Origin: a virus
Reading direction: 5' to 3' (one strand)
IMG/VR virus record: IMGVR_UViG_3300021185_003296
Coordinates: 1 to 29,315 of that record
Length of the DNA: 29,315 nucleotides
The notes under the pieces were generated by a model. The model was not told the DNA's origin, ran no database searches, and was given only the letters and a program-made list of their open reading frames with translations. Positions 22,184-29,038 of the stretch are shown piece after piece. Position numbers and translations under genes: made by a program. How positions within the stretch are numbered: the first letter of the stretch is position 1; each line of letters begins with the position of its first letter.

Positions 22184-23199
22184 TGTATCATAAACGTATC
22201 GTTGTAGACTTTGACGACACCTTAGCGTTCCATGAAAACAGAAATTTTGATGACGCCATTCCTAATGATGATTTGATTAAAAAGACAAATCAGTTATTTG
22301 ATGAAGGATGGCAAATTGATATTTTTACTGCTCGTGGATCTATTTCATGTAAAACACGTGAAGAAGCACGCCTTAAATATGAAGCTGGTATTATAGCCTG
22401 GCTTGATAAGTATGATGTTCAATATAATTCGCTTTCATTTGATAAACCATTGGCGGCTTACTATATTGATGATAAGGGTATTACTCCAGAAGCTTTCCTT
22501 GATGTTGATATTCGAGAGCTTGAAGGTGGTTTGTCTGGAACAGAAATCTTTACTGATGGTAAAGTTGTACATAAGCAAGATCCAAATGCTCATGATACTA
22601 ACACTTGGTTTAATGAAGCATTCTTTATTGGTATTAATGTTCCAATAATTCATCGTATTGTTGGTGAAACTATTACTATGGATTATATCGATCATGACGA
22701 ACAATTCTTTATGAAAGATTTCCATGTTGCTTTGGGTATGATCCAAACACAACTTCAAAGAATGAAAGGCCTTGAAGCATTAGATGAACTAAAATATCAA
22801 TCATATATTAATCGCATTAAAGACCATGCGGTAGCTTCAGGCCAAGTAGAACTGATTGATAATGCCGACTTATTGGAAACGTTTGATTTAAAAAGATCGT
22901 TTTCGCACGGTGATTTTGGCATTAAGAATATGTTATTTAAAGATCATGAGCTATATTTGATTGATCCAATTTGTAATGTATTTGGCTGTACTGAACTTGA
23001 CGTAGCAAAGTTTTGTGCTAGTTTGTATATCAACCAATATCATAAAGAGTATATTCTAAAATCTATTGATATCTTGGCTGCCGCAAACGATATAAATAAA
23101 CCTATGTTACTAGCACTTATACGTGCTGAAATTACACGCGTATATAAGTACCATCCTGACAAATCTTTTATTATGGAATGTTTTGAAAATGTTTACTAA
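22183..23199 (+). CDS. HAD phosphatase / APH-like small-molecule kinase fusion
   Basis: Residues 1-110 form a HAD domain: VVDFDDTLAF holds nucleophile D9 and D11, DIFTAR is motif II, and YYIDDKG is the acidic motif IV. Residues 120-338 look like an aminoglycoside/choline-kinase-type fold: GGLSGTEIFTDGKVVHK (strand, loop, Lys), WFNEA helix, hinge MDYIDH, catalytic HGDFGIKN and metal-binding LIDP. The TAATG overlap couples it to the agt-like gene. A kinase joined to a phosphatase beside a cytidylyltransferase suggests synthesis of an activated phosphorylated alcohol or sugar, for example a CDP-linked donor. Substrate unknown. Confidence 0.8.
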   Translation: MYHKRIVVDFDDTLAFHENRNFDDAIPNDDLIKKTNQLFDEGWQIDIFTARGSISCKTREEARLKYEAGIIAWLDKYDVQYNSLSFDKPLAAYYIDDKGITPEAFLDVDIRELEGGLSGTEIFTDGKVVHKQDPNAHDTNTWFNEAFFIGINVPIIHRIVGETITMDYIDHDEQFFMKDFHVALGMIQTQLQRMKGLEALDELKYQSYINRIKDHAVASGQVELIDNADLLETFDLKRSFSHGDFGIKNMLFKDHELYLIDPICNVFGCTELDVAKFCASLYINQYHKEYILKSIDILAAANDINKPMLLALIRAEITRVYKYHPDKSFIMECFENVY

Positions 23200-23653
23200 C
23201 AAATCTGAAATCGCGAGAAAAGTTGGAAAGCCGGTTGATGAAATCCGGATTGGATTTACCTGTTCAACTTTTGATATGCTGCACGCTGGTCATATTGTAA
23301 TGTTACAAGAGTCTAAAGAGCAGTGCGATTATCTTATTTGTGGTTTACTAACCGATCCAACTATAGATCGACCAGAAACTAAAAACAAACCAGTACAAAC
23401 TCCGTTTGAGCGCTATGTTCAATTGGCAGGGTGTCGGTTTGTTGACGAAGTAATTCCATTTAATACTGAACAAGAACTTGTCGATATGATTTTGACTATT
23501 CAACCACATATTAGAATTGTGGGAGAAGAGTATAAAGGTACGGATCATACAGGTGTTGGTTTATGCCCAATATATTATAACAAACGCAAGCATTCTTTTT
23601 CGTCGTCGGACTTGAGAAATCGCGTTATCGAATCCTCGAAAGGTAACAAATGA
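23189..23653 (+). CDS. Cytidylyltransferase-like nucleotidyltransferase (TagD/RfaE type)
   Basis: The start is ATG 23189, overlapping the upstream gene by 11 bases. The 154-residue product has GFTCSTFDMLHAGH with HAGH at 32-35 (HxGH), CDYLICGL, FERYVQLAGCRFVDEVIPF and KHSFSSSDLRNRV, which matches the STS/R signature of this superfamily. Members join CTP or ATP to glycerol-phosphate, ethanolamine-phosphate or heptose-phosphate. Paired with the preceding kinase it would complete a two-step activation route, and the agt-like enzyme is the obvious user. Nucleotide and substrate specificity are not determinable here. Confidence 0.85.
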   Translation: MFTNKSEIARKVGKPVDEIRIGFTCSTFDMLHAGHIVMLQESKEQCDYLICGLLTDPTIDRPETKNKPVQTPFERYVQLAGCRFVDEVIPFNTEQELVDMILTIQPHIRIVGEEYKGTDHTGVGLCPIYYNKRKHSFSSSDLRNRVIESSKGNK

Positions 23654-24855
23654 CTATTACTCATGCATCTATAGTTCCACTTATTGGCGGTGAAACCATT
23701 GGCTCAGCAAATGCCTTTGGTGCACCTCCAATTCATTTTATGTCTTACGAAGCTTTTGCTGCTAATGACAGTCACATTTTAAATTATTACGATAATGAAA
23801 TTCCTTATTATGTTTTAGATAAAGATATGGCACCACCATTAAATGAAAGAGCTGATGTTGTATCTTCAGTTTGTCCATGTGCTGGTTTATCAACTATGTC
23901 GATGGGTTATGGTGACGACAATCCAAACAATCAATGGATGAAAGAAACAGCTAATTATATCCTTGGTGAATATAAACCAAAAGTATTTTGGGGAGAGAAT
24001 GCTCCAGGATTTGCTGGTAAAATTGGTAAAACAGTTCGTGAAGAATTGAGAAGCATTGGTAAGAAAAACGGATATACAATGTCTGTATATAGAACTAAAT
24101 CCCTATTACATGGATCGCCGCAAGTTCGTGAGAGATCATTCTATTTTTTCTGGAAAGGTAATAGAACACCGCTTTTAGGTTACTTTAATAAACCTCATAC
24201 ACCCATTGAAGAAGTAATCCGTGGAGTTAAATCTAACTTCCAAACTGATGTAATCAATCATAAAAAGAAACCAACAGACAATCCATACTATAAGTTCATC
24301 TTAGAACATATTCATGGTGGTCGTACTCACAAAGAACATGCGGCTTTAATTGAACCAACATCAGCTCGTGGTGCCTGCGTTTATAGTTATATTGAACAGC
24401 AAGGTTATAGCTATTTACAAGTAGCTGATTGGATGGCTGAAAATGGATATGAACGTGAAGTAGAAAAGTGCAAATACAAACATGCTAAACTTGAATCAGG
24501 TAAAAGCATTATGCGACGTGGTGTAACAATTCCAAAAGATCGTATTGGAGCTTTTGTTGGTCATTATCCTTTAATGCTTGCGCATCCTGATGAAGATCGC
24601 TTTATTAATTATCGTGAAGCTATGACAATCATGGGATTGCCTGAAGATTTTGAGTTAGTAGATGCTAACCCAAGAAATGCTAATCATATTTGTCAGAATG
24701 TTCCAGTACAAACTGCGACTGACATGGCAACTGAAGTTAAAAAATATTTGAATAATGAGTTAATAACCGTTGACACGGACTACATTATGCAGTATAATCA
24801 TAGACAAGAAGCGCAATACACCGAACGCGGTGCAACTTTAGAGGCATTTTTATGA
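23650..24855 (+). CDS. C5-cytosine DNA methyltransferase-like enzyme
   Basis: Catalytic motifs are in order: a glycine-rich PLIGGETIGSANAF at motif I, SVCPCAGLS with nucleophile Cys77 (motif IV), GENAP with E116 (motif VI) and GSPQVRERSF (motif VIII QxRxR). A variable target-recognition region precedes INYREAMTIMGLPEDF (motif IX) and NICQNVPVQTA-like closing residues (motif X). Motif I departs from the usual FxGxG. The 401-residue protein should flip out cytosine and attack C6. With dCMP hydroxymethylase present, it may methylate residual cytosine, act on host DNA or modify hydroxymethylcytosine. The ATG overlaps the upstream stop. Confidence 0.85.
   Translation: MTITHASIVPLIGGETIGSANAFGAPPIHFMSYEAFAANDSHILNYYDNEIPYYVLDKDMAPPLNERADVVSSVCPCAGLSTMSMGYGDDNPNNQWMKETANYILGEYKPKVFWGENAPGFAGKIGKTVREELRSIGKKNGYTMSVYRTKSLLHGSPQVRERSFYFFWKGNRTPLLGYFNKPHTPIEEVIRGVKSNFQTDVINHKKKPTDNPYYKFILEHIHGGRTHKEHAALIEPTSARGACVYSYIEQQGYSYLQVADWMAENGYEREVEKCKYKHAKLESGKSIMRRGVTIPKDRIGAFVGHYPLMLAHPDEDRFINYREAMTIMGLPEDFELVDANPRNANHICQNVPVQTATDMATEVKKYLNNELITVDTDYIMQYNHRQEAQYTERGATLEAFL
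24770..24798 (+). promoter_or_regulatory. Consensus sigma70 promoter P7 inside the C5-methyltransferase gene
   Basis: Perfect TTGACA, 17-bp spacer and perfect TATAAT, without the extended TGn. It is located at the end of the methyltransferase gene, giving a start about 47 bases upstream of the DexA ATG. Preceded by ATAACCG, similar to the TTAACCG before P1. Confidence 0.82.
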
Positions 24856-25499
24856 GTACACATTTTATTATTGACTTTGAAACTATTGGTCAAAACTCTC
24901 GTGAAGTACCTGCTATTGATTGTTCATATACCACATTTGAGTGGGAACGATTTACGGAGAATCCATACTCATTTAAAGAGTTAGTTCTTGGTATGAAAAC
25001 TGCAAAGTTTGATATTAAAGACCAAATGGTTAATCATGGTTGTAAATATAACAAACGAGACTTGCAGTGGTGGTTAGATCAGCCACCTGAGCTTCGTACA
25101 AATATGAAGCCAAACCCAGAACTTGATTTGAAATCAGATCAGTTTATAGACCGACTTATTGACTATCTACAGCAAAAAGGCGACATTGCTTATTGGTGGT
25201 CTAGGTCAAATAGTTTTGATCCAGTTATTTTGGAACGTATTGCTCAAAATGCAGGACGACTTGAAAAGCTTGGTGCTTATTTAAAATGGTGGGCTGTACG
25301 TGATACTCGTACTTTTATCGATGCTAAATTTAATTTTAATGTGCCAGGTGGAAAGAATGGATTTATTCCCGTATCCAATATAGAAAAATGGGAATACAAT
25401 TTTAAAGCGCATGATAGTAAACACGACGTAGCAGCAGATGTTTTGAGGCTTCAAACTATCGTTAGAGCTGAAGCAGATTTGGAGCAAATTGAAATATGA
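24852..25499 (+). CDS. dexA: Exonuclease A (DexA), DEDD-type
   Basis: The protein starts MSTHFIIDFETIG, giving D8 and E10 of the DEDD 3'-5' exonuclease core. RSNSFDPVILE supplies the second-motif Asp, and AHDSKHDVAADVL the final His and Asp. These segments, together with WWLDQPPELRTNM, follow T4 DexA closely (215 versus about 227 residues). It degrades single-stranded or displaced DNA 3'-5'. The ATG overlaps the methyltransferase stop by ATGA and is also served by promoter P7. Identification is by recall of the T4 sequence. Confidence 0.9.
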   Translation: MSTHFIIDFETIGQNSREVPAIDCSYTTFEWERFTENPYSFKELVLGMKTAKFDIKDQMVNHGCKYNKRDLQWWLDQPPELRTNMKPNPELDLKSDQFIDRLIDYLQQKGDIAYWWSRSNSFDPVILERIAQNAGRLEKLGAYLKWWAVRDTRTFIDAKFNFNVPGGKNGFIPVSNIEKWEYNFKAHDSKHDVAADVLRLQTIVRAEADLEQIEI

Positions 25500-26377
25500 G
25501 TAAAATAGAAATATCAATCGAGCAACTAAGAGAGTATAAAATCTTTGTTGGAACTCCGATGTATGGTGGCCAATGCTCTGGTTCATACACTAAGTCTTGT
25601 ACTGACTTAGCTATGGTTTGTGCAGCAAATGGTATTACCGTTAGGTTTTACTACCTATTTAATGAGAGCTTAATTCAAAGAGCTCGTAACTATATTGTTG
25701 ACGAGTTTCTCAGATCTGATTGTACACACCTTTTGTTTATTGACGCAGACATTGGTTTTAATCCAAAGGATGTGTTTGGTCTTATTGCTGTACATAACCA
25801 AGATCCAGAAAAATATAACGTTGTTACTGGACCATATCCTAAGAAAACTATTGCATGGGAAAAGGTAACGACTGCAGTTAAATCTGGTAAGGCTGATGAG
25901 AATCCATTTGAGCTTGAAAACTATACAGCTGATTACGTTTTTAATCCTGTTAATAGGCAATCATCATTTGAAATTACATCACCACTTGAGGTTGGAGAAG
26001 CTGGTACAGGCTTCATGCTAATCCCACGTGATACGTTTACCAAGTTTAAAGAGAAGACACCGCATTTGGCTTATAAACCAGATCATGCACGTACAGAACA
26101 TTTTGATGGTTCAACTATGATCCATGCATATTTTGACTGTGTCATTGATCCTAAGTCAAAGCGTTACTTATCTGAGGATTATTTCTTTTGTAATGCCGCT
26201 CGATCTTTTGGCATGAAAATTTGGATGTGTCCTTGGATACAACTACAGCACATTGGATCCTACGTTTTTAAAGGTTCTCTTGGTCACATTGGATCTCTCG
26301 GTATGTCAGCTACCGCAGATAAAACCAGTAATAAAAAGAATTACAAAAAAAGTGTTGACAAAAAGCGTAAAAAGTGA
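25496..26377 (+). CDS. GT-A glycosyltransferase, 293 aa
   Basis: THLLFIDADIGFNP carries the DxD metal and donor site. ESLIQRARNYIVDEFL precedes it as in GT2/Anp1-like enzymes. Later GTGFMLIPRDTF and YLSEDYFFCNAARSFG give the acceptor loop and catalytic acidic residues, and WMCPWIQLQHIGSY closes the fold. The tail after residue 270 is strongly basic (KNYKKSVDKKRKK), suggesting nucleic-acid contact. Encoded between DexA and the clamp in the early region, it may be a second DNA-modification transferase rather than part of the late island. Substrate unproven. Confidence 0.78.
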   Translation: MSKIEISIEQLREYKIFVGTPMYGGQCSGSYTKSCTDLAMVCAANGITVRFYYLFNESLIQRARNYIVDEFLRSDCTHLLFIDADIGFNPKDVFGLIAVHNQDPEKYNVVTGPYPKKTIAWEKVTTAVKSGKADENPFELENYTADYVFNPVNRQSSFEITSPLEVGEAGTGFMLIPRDTFTKFKEKTPHLAYKPDHARTEHFDGSTMIHAYFDCVIDPKSKRYLSEDYFFCNAARSFGMKIWMCPWIQLQHIGSYVFKGSLGHIGSLGMSATADKTSNKKNYKKSVDKKRKK

Positions 26378-26383
26378 TACTAT
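26355..26383 (+). promoter_or_regulatory. Sigma70 promoter P8 for the clamp gene
   Basis: TTGACA, 17-bp spacer, TACTAT, with extended -10 TGA. It overlaps the last codons of the glycosyltransferase, and its predicted start is about 24 bases before the gp45 ATG. It is immediately followed by a late-promoter octamer. Confidence 0.8.
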
Positions 26384-26384
26384 G

Positions 26385-26392
26385 TATAAATA
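26385..26392 (+). promoter_or_regulatory. T4-type late promoter before gene 45
   Basis: An exact TATAAATA lies one base after the -10 of P8 and 21 bases before the gp45 ATG, downstream of the glycosyltransferase stop. It would allow continued clamp synthesis late in infection, when the clamp itself activates late transcription. Intergenic position supports it; activity is inferred. Confidence 0.6.
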
Positions 26393-26413
26393 CAATATTG
26401 AAGGAGCTATATA

Positions 26414-27082
26414 ATGAAATTCAGTGAACGTACTCTTACGATTCTAAAAAGTTTTTCGACCATTAACAAATCAATCCTAATGAAGGAAGGTAATGTTCTT
26501 AAAACTGTAACACCAGAAAAAACCCTAGTTGCAACTGCGACTATCCCAGATCAAATCCCATCACAAGCATGTGTATATGATTTGTCTCGGTTTTTATCCA
26601 TACTCGGTCTATATAAAGACCCAGATGTGGAATTCCATGATAAGTATTTTATCATTCAAAACGGCAAACAACGTACCAAATACGTTTATGCTGACATCTC
26701 CATGATCCATGCGGCTCCTGAAAAAGACATTCAGTTGCCATCAGCTGATGTTGAAGTTGCTGTATCATGGGAAGATCTTCAATCAGTACTTAAAGCTGCT
26801 GGAGTTCTTCAATTCTCGGAAGTTGCCTTTGTAGGCGAAGGTGGTAAAATCTACCTGAAAGCTATTGACGGCAATAACGATAACTCTGATGATTATGGTG
26901 TTGAGATCGGCACTACATCTGATGAATTTAAGATTATTATCAAAACTGATAATCTTAAGCTTTTACCTCAGGATTACCAAGTTACTCTATGCGCAAAGGG
27001 TATCTCTGAGTTTAAAAGCGAAGGTGTCACATACTTTGTGGCAATTGATACTAAGTCGACTTACAAAAAAGGAAATGAATAA
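26414..27082 (+). CDS. 45: DNA polymerase sliding clamp gp45
   Basis: The 222-residue protein begins MKFSERTLTILKSFSTINKSILMKEG, paralleling T4 gp45 (MKLSKDT..LLKNFATINSGI). It keeps a VYDLSRFLSIL segment and a WEDLQSVLKAAGVLQF helix. YQVTLCAKG and TYFVAIDTKST close the second domain, again as in T4. The trimeric ring tethers gp43 polymerase to DNA and, in T4, activates late transcription. An AAGGAG ribosome site lies eight bases before the ATG. Two promoter types stand immediately upstream. The stop overlaps the next ATG. Confidence 0.95.
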   Translation: MKFSERTLTILKSFSTINKSILMKEGNVLKTVTPEKTLVATATIPDQIPSQACVYDLSRFLSILGLYKDPDVEFHDKYFIIQNGKQRTKYVYADISMIHAAPEKDIQLPSADVEVAVSWEDLQSVLKAAGVLQFSEVAFVGEGGKIYLKAIDGNNDNSDDYGVEIGTTSDEFKIIIKTDNLKLLPQDYQVTLCAKGISEFKSEGVTYFVAIDTKSTYKKGNE

Positions 27083-27363
27083 TGGCTGATAATCAGACAC
27101 AAAACCCAGAACAAAAACAAGAACCGGTACAAATTTCGTTGCAGGATATTGCTACGATTGTACAGATGATTGATGTAACCTCACGCCGTGGTGCTTTTGA
27201 AGGACAAGAGCTGGCTGGCATTGGTATTCTACGTAATAAACTTGAAATGTTTCTTCGCCAGAATGCTCCAAAAGGTGAAGAGCCTCCTCAAGGTTCAATG
27301 CCTAACCCAGACGCTCCTGCTGCAGTACCAGGCGATGCTCCCCTAGCTGATAAGGTGAGCTAA
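27082..27363 (+). CDS. Unknown protein between clamp and clamp-loader genes, 93 aa
   Basis: The N-terminal 15 residues are Gln/Asn/Glu-rich and probably disordered. Residues 17-60 (ISLQDIATIVQMIDVTSRRGAF, then GILRNKLEMFL) form a likely two-helix domain. The rest is Pro/Gly/Ala-rich and disordered. AAGGA precedes the ATG, which overlaps the gp45 stop. I recall similar proteins at this position in marine T4-like phages, without known function. A replication accessory role is guessed from location. Confidence 0.75.
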   Translation: MADNQTQNPEQKQEPVQISLQDIATIVQMIDVTSRRGAFEGQELAGIGILRNKLEMFLRQNAPKGEEPPQGSMPNPDAPAAVPGDAPLADKVS

Positions 27364-27375
27364 GGAGGAAAACGA

Positions 27376-27495
27376 ATGCGGGCTCTCGTTATAAAACAAA
27401 CCCGCACCTTATTTTATATTATGATGGAGACATTATGTCTATTGATGCAAAAGCAAATGAAGTATTGTGGGTTGAAAAGTATCGCCCGCAAGTAA
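27376..27495 (+). CDS. Possible 39-aa leader peptide overlapping the gp44 start
   Basis: A frame from ATG 27376 has the best ribosome site in the region (AAGGAGG, seven-base spacer) and runs 39 codons (MRALVIKQTRTLFY...), ending 61 bases inside gene 44 in another frame. Its first codons lie in a GC-rich hairpin. Ribosomes translating it would cross the gp44 initiation region, so it could tune gp44 synthesis. It may instead be a remnant ribosome site; no protein homology is recognised. Confidence 0.35.
   Translation: MRALVIKQTRTLFYIMMETLCLLMQKQMKYCGLKSIARK
27377..27406 (+). other. RNA hairpin between genes 27082-27363 and 44
   Basis: TGCGGG at 27377-27382 pairs with CCCGCA at 27401-27406 around an 18-base loop. 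The following bases, CCTTATTTTATATT, are T-rich but interrupted, so it is a weak terminator at best. It might act as an attenuator or processing site between the clamp and clamp-loader genes. Confidence 0.4.
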
Positions 27496-28388
27496 TTAAC
27501 GACACTATCCTACCTGAAAAAACCAAAGCAATGTTTAAAAAGTTTGTCGCTGATGATAGCGTACCAAACTTACTGTTGTCTGGTGGTCCTGGTGTAGGTA
27601 AAACAACCATCGCAAAAGCTATGCTTGAAGAGATGGGTTGTGACTATATTGTAAAGAATGGTTCATTGAACGTAAACATTGATACCCTTCGCTATGATAT
27701 CTCAACATATGCCTCGGCTGTATCCCTTAGTGGCGGTCGTAAATATGTTATCTTTGATGAAGCTGATTACCTAAACGCTGCAAATGTTCAACCAGCTTTA
27801 CGTAATTTCATCGAGGAATATTCCTCTAACTGTGGATTCATATTCACATGTAACTTTAAAAACCGTATCATTGCACCTCTCCGCTCTCGTTTGAGTGAGG
27901 TTGATTTTACTATTGAAACCAATGATCGTCCACAGCTTGCTATGCAGTTTATGAAACGAGTAGAAGCAATTCTTGAAACAGAAAATGTTCCATATGATAA
28001 AGCTGTAGTTGCAAAAGTAATTCAAAAACATTTTCCTGACTTTCGTCGTGTATTGACTGAGCTGCAATCCTATGCAGCATCTGGTCGTATTGATGAAGGT
28101 ATTTTTGTTAACCTTAAGCAAGAGTCTATGGATGAGTTGTTTAAAATGCTCAAGTCTAAAGCTTTTACTGATATGCGCAAATGGGTTGCAAAAAACTCAG
28201 ACCAAGATATGAATGAGATGTTTCGTCGCATTTATGACATGGCATCAAATAAAGTTGAAATGAAAAGCATGCCTGGTTTTGTAGTAACATTGGCTGACTA
28301 TATGTATAAAGCAAACTTTGTTGCTGACCTTGAAGTTAACATGGTAGCTTTCCTTACAGAAGTTATGATGGAAGCTGAATACAAATGA
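27435..28388 (+). CDS. 44: Clamp-loader large subunit gp44 (AAA+ ATPase)
   Basis: Walker A GGPGVGKT at 50-57, Walker B VIFDEADYL with D108-E109, sensor-like FIFTCNFKNRI, and the SRL arginine-finger motif (R152) in PLRSRLSEVDF are all present. The N-terminal WVEKYRPQVINDTILP is the usual clamp-loader opening. The length of 317 matches T4 gp44 (319). Four copies with one gp62 open and load the gp45 ring. GGAG lies six bases before the ATG. The sequence around the start is AU-rich and is a likely RegA operator, as in T4. Confidence 0.96.
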   Translation: MSIDAKANEVLWVEKYRPQVINDTILPEKTKAMFKKFVADDSVPNLLLSGGPGVGKTTIAKAMLEEMGCDYIVKNGSLNVNIDTLRYDISTYASAVSLSGGRKYVIFDEADYLNAANVQPALRNFIEEYSSNCGFIFTCNFKNRIIAPLRSRLSEVDFTIETNDRPQLAMQFMKRVEAILETENVPYDKAVVAKVIQKHFPDFRRVLTELQSYAASGRIDEGIFVNLKQESMDELFKMLKSKAFTDMRKWVAKNSDQDMNEMFRRIYDMASNKVEMKSMPGFVVTLADYMYKANFVADLEVNMVAFLTEVMMEAEYK

Positions 28389-28591
28389 GCGAATGGATTA
28401 AAAAACTCGTAGGTATGCACACATGTTTTAATTGTGAAAAGCTTATGAGTAAAAAAGAAATATACAGTGTAGACATCGACACAGCTGAAGGTCCTCTTAA
28501 TTTTAAGATGTGCCAAACCTGTGCTGATGATTTTGATGATATGTTAAAAGAGTTGGAGGAAGCCCTTGCCGAAAGAGATCAGTCCCTTTGA
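28385..28591 (+). CDS. Small zinc-ribbon-like protein, 68 aa
   Basis: Two CxxC knuckles (C14/C17 and C43/C46) are separated by 25 residues, a probable zinc ribbon. An acidic helix (DDFDDMLKELEEALAERD) follows. The ATG overlaps the gp44 stop by ATGA, and the 3' end contains the GGAGG ribosome site of gp62 and overlaps it by 26 bases. No T4 equivalent between 44 and 62 is known to me. It may bind the clamp loader or an early regulator. Confidence 0.75.
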   Translation: MSEWIKKLVGMHTCFNCEKLMSKKEIYSVDIDTAEGPLNFKMCQTCADDFDDMLKELEEALAERDQSL

Positions 28592-28970
28592 TTTTATGAA
28601 CGCCGTGTCTTTCTCTAAGGAAGACCTTATTGGTAATCATGATAATCCAGAAATTGCAGAAAAAGAGTACACACCTTATATGGTTAACCGCGGGTTTACT
28701 AATTTCGAGGATACTATTCTTCATGCAAATGAAATGAATATGCGAGCACACTTATTCTATGATGCTCAATTTCAATACTACCGTGGTGCATTACGTAAAC
28801 GCAAACGGTTTTCCAAATGGCCTAAGGCTGATAAAAGTAAAGACCTCGATGCTATCCAAGAAGTTTACCAATGTAATCGTACCATTGCCAAACTATACTT
28901 GAAAGCTTTGAGTAAAGATGACCTAAGACTAATACATAATAAGCTAACTACTGGTGGAGTTTCAAAATAA
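28566..28970 (+). CDS. 62: Clamp-loader small subunit gp62
   Basis: The start is TTG 28566, five bases after GGAGGA; no nearby ATG fits. The 134-residue product has FDFMNAVSFSKEDLI near the start. NRGFTNFEDTILHANEMN and LFYDAQFQYYRGALRKRKRFSKWPK follow, matching the T4 gp62 pattern of an aromatic-rich segment then a basic R-K-R-x-x-K-W patch. T4 gp62 is 187 residues, so this is a short version. Position after gp44 and before RegA settles the call. The rare start codon may keep it below gp44, as the 4:1 complex needs. Confidence 0.88.
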   Translation: MPKEISPFDFMNAVSFSKEDLIGNHDNPEIAEKEYTPYMVNRGFTNFEDTILHANEMNMRAHLFYDAQFQYYRGALRKRKRFSKWPKADKSKDLDAIQEVYQCNRTIAKLYLKALSKDDLRLIHNKLTTGGVSK

Positions 28971-29038
28971 AATAAATATTATCTGATGGTCAAGGTGGGC
29001 ATCGTGATAATAATTAATAATAATAAGGTGCTATCGTT

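Noticed and set aside
23091-23098. TATAAATA octamer near the end of the HAD-kinase gene
   Set aside because: It is inside coding sequence in the early region and has no supporting context beyond lying about 90 bases before the next gene.
28503-28751. Minus-strand 82-aa frame across the gp62 start
   Set aside because: It overlaps two supported genes and has no promoter or ribosome site.
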